Positions 15,190 to 29,518 of a stretch of 64,000 nucleotides of DNA are shown here, piece after piece (the stretch's first letter is position 1; each line of letters begins with the position of its first letter). Origin of the DNA: Gammaproteobacteria bacterium (GTDB lineage Bacteria; Pseudomonadota; Gammaproteobacteria; Pseudomonadales; Alcanivoracaceae); NCBI GenBank assembly GCA_018067045.1, contig JAGPVL010000035.1:1-64000 (forward strand), in the 5' to 3' direction. Under the pieces are notes generated by a model. That model ran no database searches, was not told the origin of the DNA, and worked only from the letters and a program-made list of their open reading frames with translations. The position numbers and the translations under genes were made by a program.

Positions 15190-15960
15190 TTAAATTTTAT
15201 CCAACCATGACTGCACTGATGTAAAGGTATCATAGCGCGTCATGTCTGCGTGCAGTGGTGTAATCGAAACATAGCCTTCTTTCACAGCATGAAAGTCTGT
15301 TCCTTCACCGGCATCGGCCGGCTCACCTGCCACGCCGATCCAAAACGCGCGGCGGCCACGTGGATCGATGATCGGCTCCACGTCGGAAGCGCGTTGTCGA
15401 TGACCTAGGCGTGTTAATCGAAATCCTTTGATCTGCTCAATCGGCAAGTTGGGAATGTTCACGTTCAGCACGGTGCGATCCGGTAACGACAACAGCTCAA
15501 TCTTCTCCAGCACTTGCCAGGCAATTTCTGCGGCGTCATCCCAATGATCTGGCTGCCAGCTGGCCACCGAAAATGACACCGCCGTATGGCGCAAAAAACG
15601 TCCTTCGACTGCTGCTGCCAGCGTGCCAGAATAAAGCGCATCGTCACCGAGGTTGGCGCCAGCATTAATCCCCGAGATAACCCGTTCCGGGTCTTCGGGT
15701 AACAGCCCGTTAATCGCAAGATGGACACAATCCGCTGGCGTGCCATTCACCGCATAGCGCCGCTCATCGACTTGCTCAACACGCAGCGGCTTATCCAGCG
15801 TTAGCGCATTCGAATAGCCTGAGCAGTTCGCGTCAGGCGCCACCACAACAAAATCGACCAACCGTGACGCCGCGGCCATCAGTGCCTTTAAACCCGGCGC
15901 ATGAATACCATCATCGTTGGCAAGCAACCATAGCCGTGATTTTCCTTCACTCTTCATCAC
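15190..15960 (-). CDS. surE: 5'/3'-nucleotidase SurE
   Basis: 256 residues. Metal-dependent nucleoside monophosphatase. The N-terminal ANDDGIHAPG holds the metal-binding Asp pair; NCSGYSNALTLDKPLR and the SGINAGANLGDDALYSGTLAAAVEG segment follow. The start overlaps the truD stop by 4 bp (ATGA), indicating coupled translation. Followed by pcm after 29 bp. Confidence 0.96.
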   Translation of the reverse strand: MMKSEGKSRLWLLANDDGIHAPGLKALMAAASRLVDFVVVAPDANCSGYSNALTLDKPLRVEQVDERRYAVNGTPADCVHLAINGLLPEDPERVISGINAGANLGDDALYSGTLAAAVEGRFLRHTAVSFSVASWQPDHWDDAAEIAWQVLEKIELLSLPDRTVLNVNIPNLPIEQIKGFRLTRLGHRQRASDVEPIIDPRGRRAFWIGVAGEPADAGEGTDFHAVKEGYVSITPLHADMTRYDTFTSVQSWLDKI

Positions 15961-17045
15961 TTAGCCTCACTCTCCGAGCCAGTGACTTCCGAGACCGCCC
16001 CTTCGGGGAAGGACTCGAGCGGTAACGGCTGCAACTCCAAAATCTCGGCCAATACCGACGTGGCAAACGAACCAACCGGCAAACGAAATGATAGCGTCAA
16101 CATATCGCCACTGAGCACCCAATCCAGATCGCGTACTGGCAGCCGTGTCGCCCGCCGGGCAGCCTCAACACCTTCAGCCTGGAGGCCGGCAATTTCAGCT
16201 TGGAAGAGATCCAGTATCTGTTGTTCTAACTCAGCGCTATCTTGCTGCGGCAACAGTCCGCCCGTTCCCGGCATTGGCGCAGTGGGATGCACCTCGCCCG
16301 CAGCCATGCGTTCCGCACAAGCCGGCTCGTCCAATTGATTGAACAAGCCGCGGCTACCGTCTGGCTGACAGATATCGCCCACTAAAGGCTTATCCCAACA
16401 GTCACGCCGTACCCGCTCAGCTAATACCGCATTAAAAATGCCACTGCGTACCGCCGACAACCAAAAACTTTTCAACTGGGCTTTGCGCGGCGCTTCGCCT
16501 TCGCCTCGAAGCCACTCGCCGCCGCGCTGCCAGTTTCCCTTGTCGCGCCCAAAACGTTGCTCACCAAAATAATTTGGCACGCCGCGTCGAGCGATCTCGG
16601 TGAGTCGGTCGTTCAGTGCCGACTCCGACGAATCACCCAGCTCTAACGCGGTTAGCGCAATCGAGAAACAATTAAACCGATGGGTACCACGGTTAAGCTT
16701 ACGGGTATGACGGCAGGTTTTCAGAATTTCGACACCGGTAGGCAGCGCTTCCCAAACAGGGTCCGGCTTGCCCGGCAGGTGCAAACTGAACCATTGCTCT
16801 GTCACTGCACGACGATCCTTCAAGCCGCTGTAACCAACCGCTTTTAATGAAATGCGTGCAGCTTTCGCCAACCAGAGCGCAAGATCGGTGGTATTCCACT
16901 CTGTCTTGCGAATAAATAACCAAACATGCTCGCCGCCGTCACCGGGCTCAAAAGAAAGTTCTTCGCGAACAAAAAAATCGGCGGGCTGACGCCGAATACA
17001 GCCTTTAATTTGCGGCGCCAAAAAAGCGTGCGGCAACTCACTCAT
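15957..17045 (-). CDS. truD: tRNA pseudouridine(13) synthase TruD
   Basis: 362 residues from MSELPHAF. Catalytic Asp in [28 protein letters not shown] and the C-terminal catalytic-domain end ([19 protein letters not shown]) are typical. Modifies U13 of tRNA-Glu. The frame stays open upstream to 17249 but that part lies in ispF and is a shadow. The chosen ATG overlaps the ispF stop by 8 bp. Confidence 0.95.
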   Translation of the reverse strand: MSELPHAFLAPQIKGCIRRQPADFFVREELSFEPGDGGEHVWLFIRKTEWNTTDLALWLAKAARISLKAVGYSGLKDRRAVTEQWFSLHLPGKPDPVWEALPTGVEILKTCRHTRKLNRGTHRFNCFSIALTALELGDSSESALNDRLTEIARRGVPNYFGEQRFGRDKGNWQRGGEWLRGEGEAPRKAQLKSFWLSAVRSGIFNAVLAERVRRDCWDKPLVGDICQPDGSRGLFNQLDEPACAERMAAGEVHPTAPMPGTGGLLPQQDSAELEQQILDLFQAEIAGLQAEGVEAARRATRLPVRDLDWVLSGDMLTLSFRLPVGSFATSVLAEILELQPLPLESFPEGAVSEVTGSESEAK

Positions 17046-17532
17046 GGACGTTCGATAGGCCGTTAAGCAGAACAACCGCCTGTACAGCGATGCCCTCTTC
17101 ACGGCCGGTAAAACCCAGTTTTTCCGTCGTCGTTGCCTTAACCGATACGGCGGACAAGTCGGACTTGAGCAACGTCGCAATACGGTTTCGCATAGCCAAA
17201 ACGTGCGGTGCAATCTTCGGCGCCTGACAAATAATGGTGATATCCGCATTGCCCAATTGATAACCTAATGCCACAACCTTGGCATAAACTTGTGCTAGCA
17301 ACTCAGCGGAATCGGCACCCTGAAAGCGCGCATCGGTGTCGGGAAAGAAATGGCCTATGTCGCCCAGTGCCAGTGCACCCAGTAACGCATCCGCCAACGC
17401 ATGCAATGCGACATCGCCGTCAGAGTGCGCCTGTAAACCTTGCGTATGAGGAATGCGCACGCCGCCAAGCATAACGTGATCACCGGCACAAAATGCGTGC
17501 ACATCAAAGCCGTTACCTATGCGAATTCCCAC
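17038..17532 (-). CDS. ispF: 2-C-methyl-D-erythritol 2,4-cyclodiphosphate synthase
   Basis: 164 residues, standard length. MEP isoprenoid pathway enzyme, a zinc-dependent trimer. GNGFDVHAF (Zn ligands Asp/His), [18 protein letters not shown] and [10 protein letters not shown] are all present, as is the C-terminal [19 protein letters not shown]. Overlaps ispD by 16 bp and truD by 8 bp. Confidence 0.97.
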   Translation of the reverse strand: MGIRIGNGFDVHAFCAGDHVMLGGVRIPHTQGLQAHSDGDVALHALADALLGALALGDIGHFFPDTDARFQGADSAELLAQVYAKVVALGYQLGNADITIICQAPKIAPHVLAMRNRIATLLKSDLSAVSVKATTTEKLGFTGREEGIAVQAVVLLNGLSNVHE

Positions 17533-18245
17533 GCCAGCCCCTCGTCTTCCTGTTGCGACAGATAAAAACGTACCAACGGTAAATCTGCAGGCAAGGTAAC
17601 TTTAATGTTATCCGAACGGCCAACCACCAAACGCGGCTTGCCACCGCGCAATTCCATCGCCGACGCTTCATCGGTGATCGGCAAGCCTTTCGCTAACGCC
17701 TCGGTTAGCGCATCGCGCAGCGCGCCGAGAGGAAACAACTGCGGTGTTAACGCCCGCCAAATATTATCTCGTGAAAGCGTACCGGTTACCGAGGCATCCC
17801 CATCGGCCTGTTTGATTGTGTCTGTCACCGGCAGTGCTAACAGCGCACCCTGCTCGGTACAGCCCTGCAACAATAATTCGATATCGGATAAACGCACGCA
17901 AGGACGGGCCATATCATGCACCAACACCCAATCGTGATCGTTTGCTTCCGCCGACAAAAAATCCAAACAGGCAAGAACGGATTCCGCTCGGGTAGCACCA
18001 CCGATGGCAGATTTCACACGAGGGTGTAACGCAGTGGAAAGTTGCGGCCACCACAAATCATCTTTCGCCGTTGCCACAATTATTTTTTCGATGCGCGCAT
18101 ACGACAAAAGCCTACCGATCGTATGCTCCGCAATAGTGCGGCCGTTGGCGCTAAGGTATTGCTTCGGAAGGGAGGCGCCCATGCGCGTACCTGAGCCGGC
18201 TGCAGGAACAACCGCAAAAAGACGTGCGTCAGTGGGAATTGCCAT
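17517..18245 (-). CDS. ispD: 2-C-methyl-D-erythritol 4-phosphate cytidylyltransferase
   Basis: 242 residues from [10 protein letters not shown], which has GGAGAG six bases upstream inside the end of ftsB. CTP-binding loop [28 protein letters not shown], and C-terminal [11 protein letters not shown]. Makes CDP-ME in the MEP pathway. Overlaps ftsB by 17 bp and ispF by 16 bp, a tight ftsB-ispD-ispF-truD operon. Confidence 0.96.
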   Translation of the reverse strand: MAIPTDARLFAVVPAAGSGTRMGASLPKQYLSANGRTIAEHTIGRLLSYARIEKIIVATAKDDLWWPQLSTALHPRVKSAIGGATRAESVLACLDFLSAEANDHDWVLVHDMARPCVRLSDIELLLQGCTEQGALLALPVTDTIKQADGDASVTGTLSRDNIWRALTPQLFPLGALRDALTEALAKGLPITDEASAMELRGGKPRLVVGRSDNIKVTLPADLPLVRFYLSQQEDEGLAWEFA

Positions 18246-18561
18246 GACTGCTCTCCGGCGAATCTTCAACAATCAAAAAAAACGTTTCGCCTTCACGGAT
18301 CATGCCCAAGTCTTTACGAGCAATTTCCTCAACCGCATCCAAACCTTTTTTTAAATCCTGAACGTCCGCTGCAAGCAACTGATTACGGTCATACAGGATT
18401 CTATTATTCTCACTTAATGCGGCGACGCCTTTTTCGAGACTGGTTTTATGCCGAAGACTTCCCTCGCCAAGCCAAAGACGAGCCTGCAATGCAAGCAGTG
18501 TTAGTGCAAGCAATGCGATCACGACTTTCCTACGCAATGAGGAATCCTGTGAGGGAAGCAT
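18229..18561 (-). CDS. ftsB: Cell division protein FtsB
   Basis: 110 residues. Short N-terminal cytoplasmic part, one TM helix (about 13-28, VVIALLALTLLALQARLWL) and a periplasmic coiled coil (about 35-80), then a conserved ARKDLGMIREGETFFLIV end. Forms the FtsQLB complex at the septum. Located 6 bp after eno, the usual eno-ftsB-ispD order. Confidence 0.95.
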   Translation of the reverse strand: MLPSQDSSLRRKVVIALLALTLLALQARLWLGEGSLRHKTSLEKGVAALSENNRILYDRNQLLAADVQDLKKGLDAVEEIARKDLGMIREGETFFLIVEDSPESSHGNSH

Positions 18562-18567
18562 CGCTAA

Positions 18568-19896
<1,329 letters not shown>

Positions 19897-19922
19897 TTAC
19901 GTGCTAGGCAGTACGCATAGAT

Positions 19923-22476
<2,554 letters not shown>

Positions 22477-22525
22477 TTACGCTGCTACAGGACGGGAGGA
22501 AATGTTACCAGAAAGGCAGGGTACG

Positions 22526-23890
22526 TCACAACGCGAAATCGGTAATCTGCGAGCAAATAGATAACCCCCAAACCACTTCACCGGGCAGAGGATGGCAATC
22601 GTCGGCTACCCCAACCCCAGCAACCGCCACCAATTGCCCCTCCCTGTAGATCAGCGGCATCTGTTTGCGCTGCCACGGCGGTACGCCCTGCTGCCGCCAT
22701 AACTCTGAGACTTGCCGGTGCATGCCGCGCCATAAAATGCGCTCTCCGCCCTCCGCAACACGCACCGTTAGCGGGCCATTTTCCGGCAGGAATAAAGCGC
22801 TCTCATTCTGCCCTTTCAGCTGGCCCGTAAAGCTCAGGCGCCAATGACCAAAGTCCAGCTGCGGCGTGTCTTGCGGCTGCCACTGACAAGGCGCCGGCGG
22901 CGCAGCAAACACTTGTTTCGACAGCATATAAAGACGTCCGCGAAAACGGGCAAACACGCCGTCAGGCCACTCTACTCGTGGCTCGCGATCTTCTGCCGCC
23001 GTCAGCACCTCACTGAGCACCCGCTGCAATACTTTCGCCGACGGCGCCAACACGCCCCGACGATTCAGCCAGCCACGTAGCAAGTTACGCTGCCGAGCGG
23101 CCGATAACGCCGCCATCTGCCGGCAGTCGAGGGAGTTGTCCTTGCCATCGCGGCCATCATTCCCGTTACAACTCAGAAAGTCAGAGGCGGCCAACTCGTC
23201 GAGTAACGTCGCATCTTCACTCAATCGGTCTGCGGCCGCCCCTAAGCGACTCACGGCAGCAGGCCAACGCTCCACCAGCGACGGCAAAATTGCGCTGCGT
23301 AAAAAGTTACGATCAAAACACTGATCCGTGTTTGACTCATCTTCTACCCAGCCCAGCTGCCAACCCGTCGCCATCTCCATCAGCGCCTGACGCGACAAAC
23401 CCAGCAAAGGCCGGCGCAACTGGCGCCCACCCCAACAGCTCTGCGCCCGCATCCCAGCGAGGCCGCGGCTTCCCGCTCCGCGCATCAACCGCAACAGCAA
23501 GGTCTCAGCTTGATCATCATGATGGTGCGCCAACCAAAGCTGGTCGCCTGTAAAAACGTGCCGCAATAACGCTTGTCGACGCACATCCCGGGCACGCGCC
23601 TCAAGGTTATCCAGCCCATCTACAGCAACCCGCTCCGCTACAAACGTCACGCCATACTCAGCGCAAACCGATTGGCAATGCTGCAACCAGCTATCCGCCT
23701 GAGCGCTCAAGCCATGATGCACATGCACTGCCAGCATTTTGTCGGCATAGCCGCCGCGGACCAATGCCGCCAACAGCACACTCGAGTCCAGGCCACCGGA
23801 ATAGCCGAGCACAATACGCCCGTCGCAAGAGGCAGCCTCACGCAGCAATACATCCAGCTCTTCAGGTAATGGGGGGGGCGATGTAAACAT
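22526..23890 (-). CDS. tilS: tRNA(Ile)-lysidine synthetase TilS
   Basis: 454 residues. Adds lysine to C34 of tRNA-Ile2, a step needed to read AUA. N-terminal ATP PP-loop LGYSGGLDSSVLLAAL, HHDDQAETLLLRLMRGAGSRGL, and a C-terminal TilS substrate-binding region ending in VWGL. Between accA and pyrG, with a terminator on the accA side. Confidence 0.95.
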   Translation of the reverse strand: MFTSPPPLPEELDVLLREAASCDGRIVLGYSGGLDSSVLLAALVRGGYADKMLAVHVHHGLSAQADSWLQHCQSVCAEYGVTFVAERVAVDGLDNLEARARDVRRQALLRHVFTGDQLWLAHHHDDQAETLLLRLMRGAGSRGLAGMRAQSCWGGRQLRRPLLGLSRQALMEMATGWQLGWVEDESNTDQCFDRNFLRSAILPSLVERWPAAVSRLGAAADRLSEDATLLDELAASDFLSCNGNDGRDGKDNSLDCRQMAALSAARQRNLLRGWLNRRGVLAPSAKVLQRVLSEVLTAAEDREPRVEWPDGVFARFRGRLYMLSKQVFAAPPAPCQWQPQDTPQLDFGHWRLSFTGQLKGQNESALFLPENGPLTVRVAEGGERILWRGMHRQVSELWRQQGVPPWQRKQMPLIYREGQLVAVAGVGVADDCHPLPGEVVWGLSICSQITDFAL

Positions 23891-24013
23891 AGTGCGATTA
23901 TGGCGAGGTGATGCGGGGAACTCTACGGTTGATATGGTTTTATACGACAGGCCTTTGAAATAAACAGAGGCGACACCATTCTAGTGCCCCGCAACAAAAC
24001 ACCGCGTAAACAA

Positions 24014-24040
24014 AAAAGAGCCGCATTAAGCGGCTCTTTT
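24014..24040 (-). terminator. Rho-independent terminator after accA
   Basis: Stem AAGAGCCGC / GCGGCTCTT with loop ATTAA, flanked by A and T runs, 39 bp past the accA stop. It likely ends the long dnaE-accA transcript before tilS. Confidence 0.88.
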
Positions 24041-24078
24041 CTCACGGCGGACTATTTACCGCTCAACGTAACGACCAC

Positions 24079-25050
24079 TCACTCTTCAGCAGGTTTACGC
24101 GTCACATTGCTGTAAGACAGTAAGCGCTGATAACGACGCTCAACCAAATCTTGATCCTCTAGCTCACACAAGCGATCCAGTGCTGCGGCTAGACTCTCTT
24201 TTACTCGCATCGCGGCATGATCGTGATCTCGGTGTGCGCCGCCCAACGGCTCCTGAATCACTTCGTCGACAATACCCAACTCATGCAGGCGCGCCGCTGT
24301 GAGCCCCATTGCCGCCGCCGCATCCGGCGCCTTGTCGGCGCTACGCCATAAGATAGACGCGCAGCCTTCTGGAGAAATCACCGAATAGGTACTGTATTGC
24401 AGCATTTGTAAGTGATCACAAACGCCAATCGCTAATGCGCCGCCGGATCCGCCCTCACCAATCACGGTGGCAATAATCGGAGTCTTAAGCTTCGACATCA
24501 CCATCAAATTACGAGCAATGGCCTCACTCTGACCACGCTCTTCCGCATCGATTCCAGGAAACGCGCCGGGAGTATCAATAAACGTCAGAATTGGCATCTT
24601 AAAGCGCTCCGCCATCTCCATCAGCCTTAGCGCTTTACGGTAACCTTCCGGCTTTGGCATACCAAAGTTACGCCGCACCTTATCTTTGGTTGATCGCCCT
24701 TTCTGGTGACCGATCACCATCACTGGACGCCCATTAAGACGAGTAATACCGCCAATAATGGCCGCGTCATCAGCAAACGCACGATCACCATGCAGTTCAT
24801 CAAAGTCTTCAAATAAACGGCGGATATAGTCGAGGGTGTAGGGACGGCGCGGGTGGCGAGAAACCTGCGAAATCTGCCACGGGGTCAAACTGCGGAAGAT
24901 CGACTCGGTTAACGTCAGGTTCTTTTCCTGAAGCTTGCCGATCTCGTCAGAGATATTCACCTTGCTACCGGAACCGACCAAACGAAGCTCTTCAATCTTA
25001 GCTTCTAGGTCCGCTATCGGTTGTTCAAACTCAAGAAAATTCGGGTTCAT
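24079..25050 (-). CDS. accA: Acetyl-CoA carboxylase carboxyltransferase alpha subunit
   Basis: 323 residues from [12 protein letters not shown]. Transfers carboxyl from biotin to acetyl-CoA with AccD. Visible: coiled N-terminal region, [56 protein letters not shown], and [14 protein letters not shown] oxyanion motif. Longer in-frame ORF to 25155 rejected as upstream extension. Last gene of the dnaE run. Confidence 0.96.
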   Translation of the reverse strand: MNPNFLEFEQPIADLEAKIEELRLVGSGSKVNISDEIGKLQEKNLTLTESIFRSLTPWQISQVSRHPRRPYTLDYIRRLFEDFDELHGDRAFADDAAIIGGITRLNGRPVMVIGHQKGRSTKDKVRRNFGMPKPEGYRKALRLMEMAERFKMPILTFIDTPGAFPGIDAEERGQSEAIARNLMVMSKLKTPIIATVIGEGGSGGALAIGVCDHLQMLQYSTYSVISPEGCASILWRSADKAPDAAAAMGLTAARLHELGIVDEVIQEPLGGAHRDHDHAAMRVKESLAAALDRLCELEDQDLVERRYQRLLSYSNVTRKPAEE

Positions 25051-25195
25051 TGTTTTGCGAGGCCCCACCTGCCATCCAAAGTGCTCAAAGTGTAGCGGCC
25101 AAGGGCGGTCGCCGTCACCCTCGTAGCGCACAGTATCGTCGATAACAGGTTGCAAACTGTGTCAGCTCGGCACACCGCCGCCATGGCTGCGGGCA

Positions 25196-28100
25196 TCAAT
25201 ACTCGAGTGCCACGGTATCGCCACCGTAGCGATTGCGCAGATCTTCCAGCAACGCCTCTTCTGGCGCCACCTTCCAGTCATCTCCCAGCCACATCATCCC
25301 TGTGCCCAACACATGCCCTAAGGTGAGCGCCACAGGGCAGCTGCCGCCCCGGTACGGCGTCAGCAACTCGCGCAGCTCCGCCGGCAAAGCTTCCATCACA
25401 GGCACCTTGACCACCAAGCGGCGAGCAAATGCTTCCCTTGCGCGGCGGATATCCATAATTTCTTCAGCATTAATATTGATCGTTGATTCTTCACCGCGCT
25501 CACGACGACGAACCCCGCCACGAATAACCAACACCACATCTTGCTGAAGCAGATCACCGTACTGACGAAACGATTCACCGAATACACATACTTCGGTACG
25601 CCCGGTCTTGTCGTCCAACGTGATAAACGCCATGCGTTCGCCGCTATTTTTACTGCGCGTCTGGCGCAGCTGCACAACTTGTCCGGCAATAATGGCCACC
25701 TCGCCGCGCGCGATCGGCTGCAGATTCACAATTCGCATGCTAATCATATTGCGCAGTTCATCTTCAAACTGATCAATCGGATGACCCGTGAGAAAAAGAC
25801 CCAGCGTGTCTTTCTCCCCTTGCAGGCGAATATCGACTTTCCACGGCCGCACAACTCGCCATGACACCTCTGTTACTGAGGCACTGTCGTCGTTGGCGCC
25901 ACCAAACATATCGAGCATACCGGCCGCCGCATTACGTGCGTCTTGCTCCGCCGCTTGTAAGGCGTCCGCTAAGGTTGCCATCAGGGTGGCGCGATCATCT
26001 ATGTGTTGATTCGGCGCCAAATAATCGAAGGCACCAGCGCGAATTAATGCTTCGAGCGAACGACGATTCATTTTCTTTAAATCAATACGCCGGCAGAAAT
26101 CAAATAGATCCGTAAATGAACGACGTTCCTGCGCTCCGTCACCGCGCGCTGTAACAATCGCATCGATAGGCCCTTCACCGAGCCCTTTAATAGCCCCCAA
26201 ACCGTAAACAATATCGCCGTCTTCATTAGCAATAAATCGATAACTGCAATTGTTCACATCCGGGGGTAAAACGTTTAGCCCCATGCGTCGGCATTCATCA
26301 ATAAACGTTACGACTTTATCGGTATTCTGCATTTCAGCGGAAATTACCGCTGCCATAAACTCAGCAGGGTAATGAGTTTTTAACCAGGCCGTCTGATAAG
26401 CCACTAATGCATAAGCCGCAGAGTGGGATTTGTTGAAACCGTAGCCGGCAAACTTTTCCACTAAATCAAAAATTTTCATCGCCAGATCGGCGTCTACGCC
26501 TTTTCTGGCCGCACCGTCACGGAAGACCGAACGCTGCTTATCCATTTCTTCTGGCTTTTTCTTACCCATCGCGCGGCGCAGCATGTCCGCCTCGCCGAGT
26601 GAGTAGCCAGCCAAGACCTGCGCAATCTGCATCACCTGCTCTTGATACAAGATAACGCCGTAAGTGGGCTCTAGAATGGGCTTAAGCCATTCATGCTGAT
26701 ATTGCGGATCAGGATACGCGAGCGGCTCGCGACCGTGCTTACGATTAATAAAGTTATCGACCATGCCCGACTCAAGCGGACCCGGACGGTACAGTGCAAC
26801 CAGTGCGATGATGTCTTCAAAGACGTCAGGCTTGAGCTTACGGATCAAGCCCTTCATGCCTTCGGATTCCAGCTGGAAAACGGCAGTAGTATCACCCTTC
26901 TTCAACAAATCGAATGAAGGAGGGTCTATCAACGGAATAAAATTAATGTCGATGGGCTCATCGCCCAAACGGGCATTACGCACGTTTACCGCGCGCACAG
27001 CCCAATCAATAATTGTCAGGGTTTTCAAACCCAAAAAGTCAAACTTTACTAGGCCAGCAGATTCAACATCATCTTTATCATATTGTGTGACAAGGTTTTC
27101 ACCGAGTTCATCACAATGCAGCGGCGCAAAATCTGTCAGCTTGCCCGGCGCGATCACGACACCACCCGCATGCTTGCCGACGTTACGGGTTAAGCCCTCA
27201 AGCTTAAACGCCATTTCCATAATTTCGTTAAGCGCATCTTTGTCGCCGTCGTTCTCGAGCATATCGCGTAGCGATTCTTCTTCTTCGATCGCCTTACTTA
27301 ATGTCATGCCCGGCGTTGGCGGAATCATCTTCGACAATCGGTCCGCCAAACCGTAAGGCTTACCCTGTACTCGGGCGACATCACGCACCACCGCCTTCGC
27401 AGCCATGGTGCCGAAGGTAATAATCTGCCCAACCGCTTCACGGCCGTATTTTTCGGCCACATAGTTAATGACGCGATCGCGCTTTTCCATGCAAAAATCG
27501 ACATCGAAATCGGGCATGGACACACGTTCAGGATTCAAAAACCGTTCGAACAGCAAGTCGTATTCAATCGGATCAAGGTCGGTAATCTCGAGCACATAGG
27601 CAACCAATGAACCCGCACCTGAGCCACGACCAGGGCCAACTGGCACTTCATTCTCTTTTGCCCAGCGAATAAAATCAGAAACGATCAGGAAGTAACCGGG
27701 AAAGCCCATGTCATTAATGACCTTGAGCTCAAACGTCAGCCGATCATCATATTCTTTACGTCGCTCGGCATAATCTTCGGCCGTATCATCTAACAGCGTC
27801 GCCAAACGTTTTTCTAAACCGGCGCGAGACTCCGCTTCGATAAACTCACGAATAGTTTGCCCAGCAGGGATTGGAAATTCCGGCAGGAAGTTTTCGCCGA
27901 GCGTCATCTCCAGTGTGCAACGTCGGGCAATTTCAACAGTATTGCTTAACGCCTCAGGCAGATCGCTAAATAGCTCAGCCATTTCTTCGGCGGTTTTTAA
28001 ATACTGCTGATCGCTATAGCGCCGCAACCGCCGTGGATCATCCAGTGCCGCGCTATCACGAATACATACCCGCGCTTCGTGGGCTTCAAAGTCTTCGCTA

Positions 28101-28720
28101 TTGAGAAAACGCACATCATTGGTCGCCACCAAGGCAATATCGAGTTCGCTAGCCAGCGCTACGGTGGCGTGCAAACAATCTTCATCACCGGCACGACTAG
28201 TACGCTGAACTTCAAGATAAAAGCGATCACCAAAAACGTTCTGTAACGACGATGCAATCAACGCTGCATCATCCGCTTTACCGTTAATCAGCAGCTGACC
28301 AATCTCACCATGACGGGCGCCAGAGAGGCAAATAAGCCCTTCGTTTAACTCATCAAGCCACTCACGCTTGATCAGTGCACGGTCGCGCTGCTGGTTATGC
28401 TGCCACGCGCGGGAAATTAGCAGCACGAGATTGTGGTAACCACGTACATTCTGGACCAGCACACACAATCGCGCGGGCTCTTCGAGATACTCGCTTTCCA
28501 ACCATAAATCAGCGCCCGCCAGCGGCTTAACACCACCACCCTGCGCAGCTTTATAAAATTTAATCAGGCCAAACAGATTGGAGTCGTCAGTCACCGCCAC
28601 GGCCGGCATATTCTGGGCCACGGTCTGCTTGATTAAACCTTTTACCCGCACAACGCCATCGACTAGCGAGTAGTCGGTGTGCACACGTAAATGAACAAAT
28701 GAAATAGGGGAAGCTGTCAT
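25196..28720 (-). CDS. dnaE: DNA polymerase III alpha subunit
   Basis: 1174 residues, near the usual 1160. PHP domain (1-~210, FVHLRVHTDYSLVDG), polymerase core with GPGRGSGAGSLVAYVLEITDLDP and catalytic aspartates in MPDFDVDFC, then YQEQVMQIAQVLAGYSLGEADMLRRAMGKKK. C-terminal HhH, OB fold (IAGQVVQLRQTRSKNSGERMAF region) and tau-binding tail. Replicative polymerase. Sits between rnhB and accA as in most gammaproteobacteria. Confidence 0.98.
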   Translation of the reverse strand: MTASPISFVHLRVHTDYSLVDGVVRVKGLIKQTVAQNMPAVAVTDDSNLFGLIKFYKAAQGGGVKPLAGADLWLESEYLEEPARLCVLVQNVRGYHNLVLLISRAWQHNQQRDRALIKREWLDELNEGLICLSGARHGEIGQLLINGKADDAALIASSLQNVFGDRFYLEVQRTSRAGDEDCLHATVALASELDIALVATNDVRFLNSEDFEAHEARVCIRDSAALDDPRRLRRYSDQQYLKTAEEMAELFSDLPEALSNTVEIARRCTLEMTLGENFLPEFPIPAGQTIREFIEAESRAGLEKRLATLLDDTAEDYAERRKEYDDRLTFELKVINDMGFPGYFLIVSDFIRWAKENEVPVGPGRGSGAGSLVAYVLEITDLDPIEYDLLFERFLNPERVSMPDFDVDFCMEKRDRVINYVAEKYGREAVGQIITFGTMAAKAVVRDVARVQGKPYGLADRLSKMIPPTPGMTLSKAIEEEESLRDMLENDGDKDALNEIMEMAFKLEGLTRNVGKHAGGVVIAPGKLTDFAPLHCDELGENLVTQYDKDDVESAGLVKFDFLGLKTLTIIDWAVRAVNVRNARLGDEPIDINFIPLIDPPSFDLLKKGDTTAVFQLESEGMKGLIRKLKPDVFEDIIALVALYRPGPLESGMVDNFINRKHGREPLAYPDPQYQHEWLKPILEPTYGVILYQEQVMQIAQVLAGYSLGEADMLRRAMGKKKPEEMDKQRSVFRDGAARKGVDADLAMKIFDLVEKFAGYGFNKSHSAAYALVAYQTAWLKTHYPAEFMAAVISAEMQNTDKVVTFIDECRRMGLNVLPPDVNNCSYRFIANEDGDIVYGLGAIKGLGEGPIDAIVTARGDGAQERRSFTDLFDFCRRIDLKKMNRRSLEALIRAGAFDYLAPNQHIDDRATLMATLADALQAAEQDARNAAAGMLDMFGGANDDSASVTEVSWRVVRPWKVDIRLQGEKDTLGLFLTGHPIDQFEDELRNMISMRIVNLQPIARGEVAIIAGQVVQLRQTRSKNSGERMAFITLDDKTGRTEVCVFGESFRQYGDLLQQDVVLVIRGGVRRRERGEESTININAEEIMDIRRAREAFARRLVVKVPVMEALPAELRELLTPYRGGSCPVALTLGHVLGTGMMWLGDDWKVAPEEALLEDLRNRYGGDTVALEY

Positions 28721-28821
28721 GGGAACAAACCTTAACGCCAGCTTAATGCCATAACCAGTCTTGACTTTGTTGATGCGCCAATTGACGTCATAGAAAGGTG
28801 TTGGCGGAATTTAGTCACGTC

Positions 28822-29484
28822 TTATAACGCCGCAAATTTCTCCAATGCCCGCGCCACCGGCGCAAACGAGCGGCGATGAGCGGATAGCGGGCCATGCTCC
28901 GTCAGCGCGCTCATATGCAGCGCCGTTGGATAGCCTTTATGCCGATCAAAGCCATACTCTGGATGCCGCTCATGCAATTCCTGCATCTCTGCGTCGCGCG
29001 CAACCTTGGCCAAAATTGACGCAGCGCTGATCGATGGAATGCGGGCATCGCCCTTCACCACCGCTTCTGCGGGACAGCCTAGCGACGGCACTTTGTTGCC
29101 ATCAATCAGCGCCGCGTCCGGCACTTGCGGCAAGCTCTCAATAGCGCGTTGCATGGCCAACATTGTCGCCTGAAAGATATTAAGACGATCAATTTCTTCA
29201 GGTTCGGCACGACCTAGGCTCCATGCCAGTGCTTTTTCACGAATCTCAATAGCGATTTTTTCTCGCCGCGCAGCGGACAATTTCTTACTGTCTGCTAAGC
29301 CAGCAATGGGTCTAGTAGGATCCAGTATGACGGCAGCGGTTACCACCGCACCAATCAAGGGACCACGACCGACTTCGTCTACACCGGCAATCAACAGCCC
29401 GTCGCGCCAACTAAAGACAGTCGGCATATACGGTTCGACATGCGGGTACTCTGCATAAGGATGCGGGGCAAATAAGTCAGTCAT
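28822..29484 (-). CDS. rnhB: Ribonuclease HII
   Basis: 220 residues. Cleaves RNA in RNA-DNA hybrids and single ribonucleotides in DNA. Catalytic Asp-Glu in [29 protein letters not shown], and the Asp in LIDGNKVP. The N-terminus is ~20 residues longer than in E. coli (aromatic/proline-rich), so the true start may be internal. Between lpxB and dnaE. Confidence 0.95.
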   Translation of the reverse strand: MTDLFAPHPYAEYPHVEPYMPTVFSWRDGLLIAGVDEVGRGPLIGAVVTAAVILDPTRPIAGLADSKKLSAARREKIAIEIREKALAWSLGRAEPEEIDRLNIFQATMLAMQRAIESLPQVPDAALIDGNKVPSLGCPAEAVVKGDARIPSISAASILAKVARDAEMQELHERHPEYGFDRHKGYPTALHMSALTEHGPLSAHRRSFAPVARALEKFAAL

Positions 29485-29518
29485 CGGTTCCCTTTATATG
29501 GCTTAGTACGATTCCGGC

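Noticed and set aside
17046-17249. N-terminal extension of TruD
   Set aside because: Arg-rich, lies within ispF, and the family start is MSELPH at 17045.
26763-27356. 197-codon plus ORF
   Set aside because: Antisense to dnaE, Ser/Pro-rich shadow composition.
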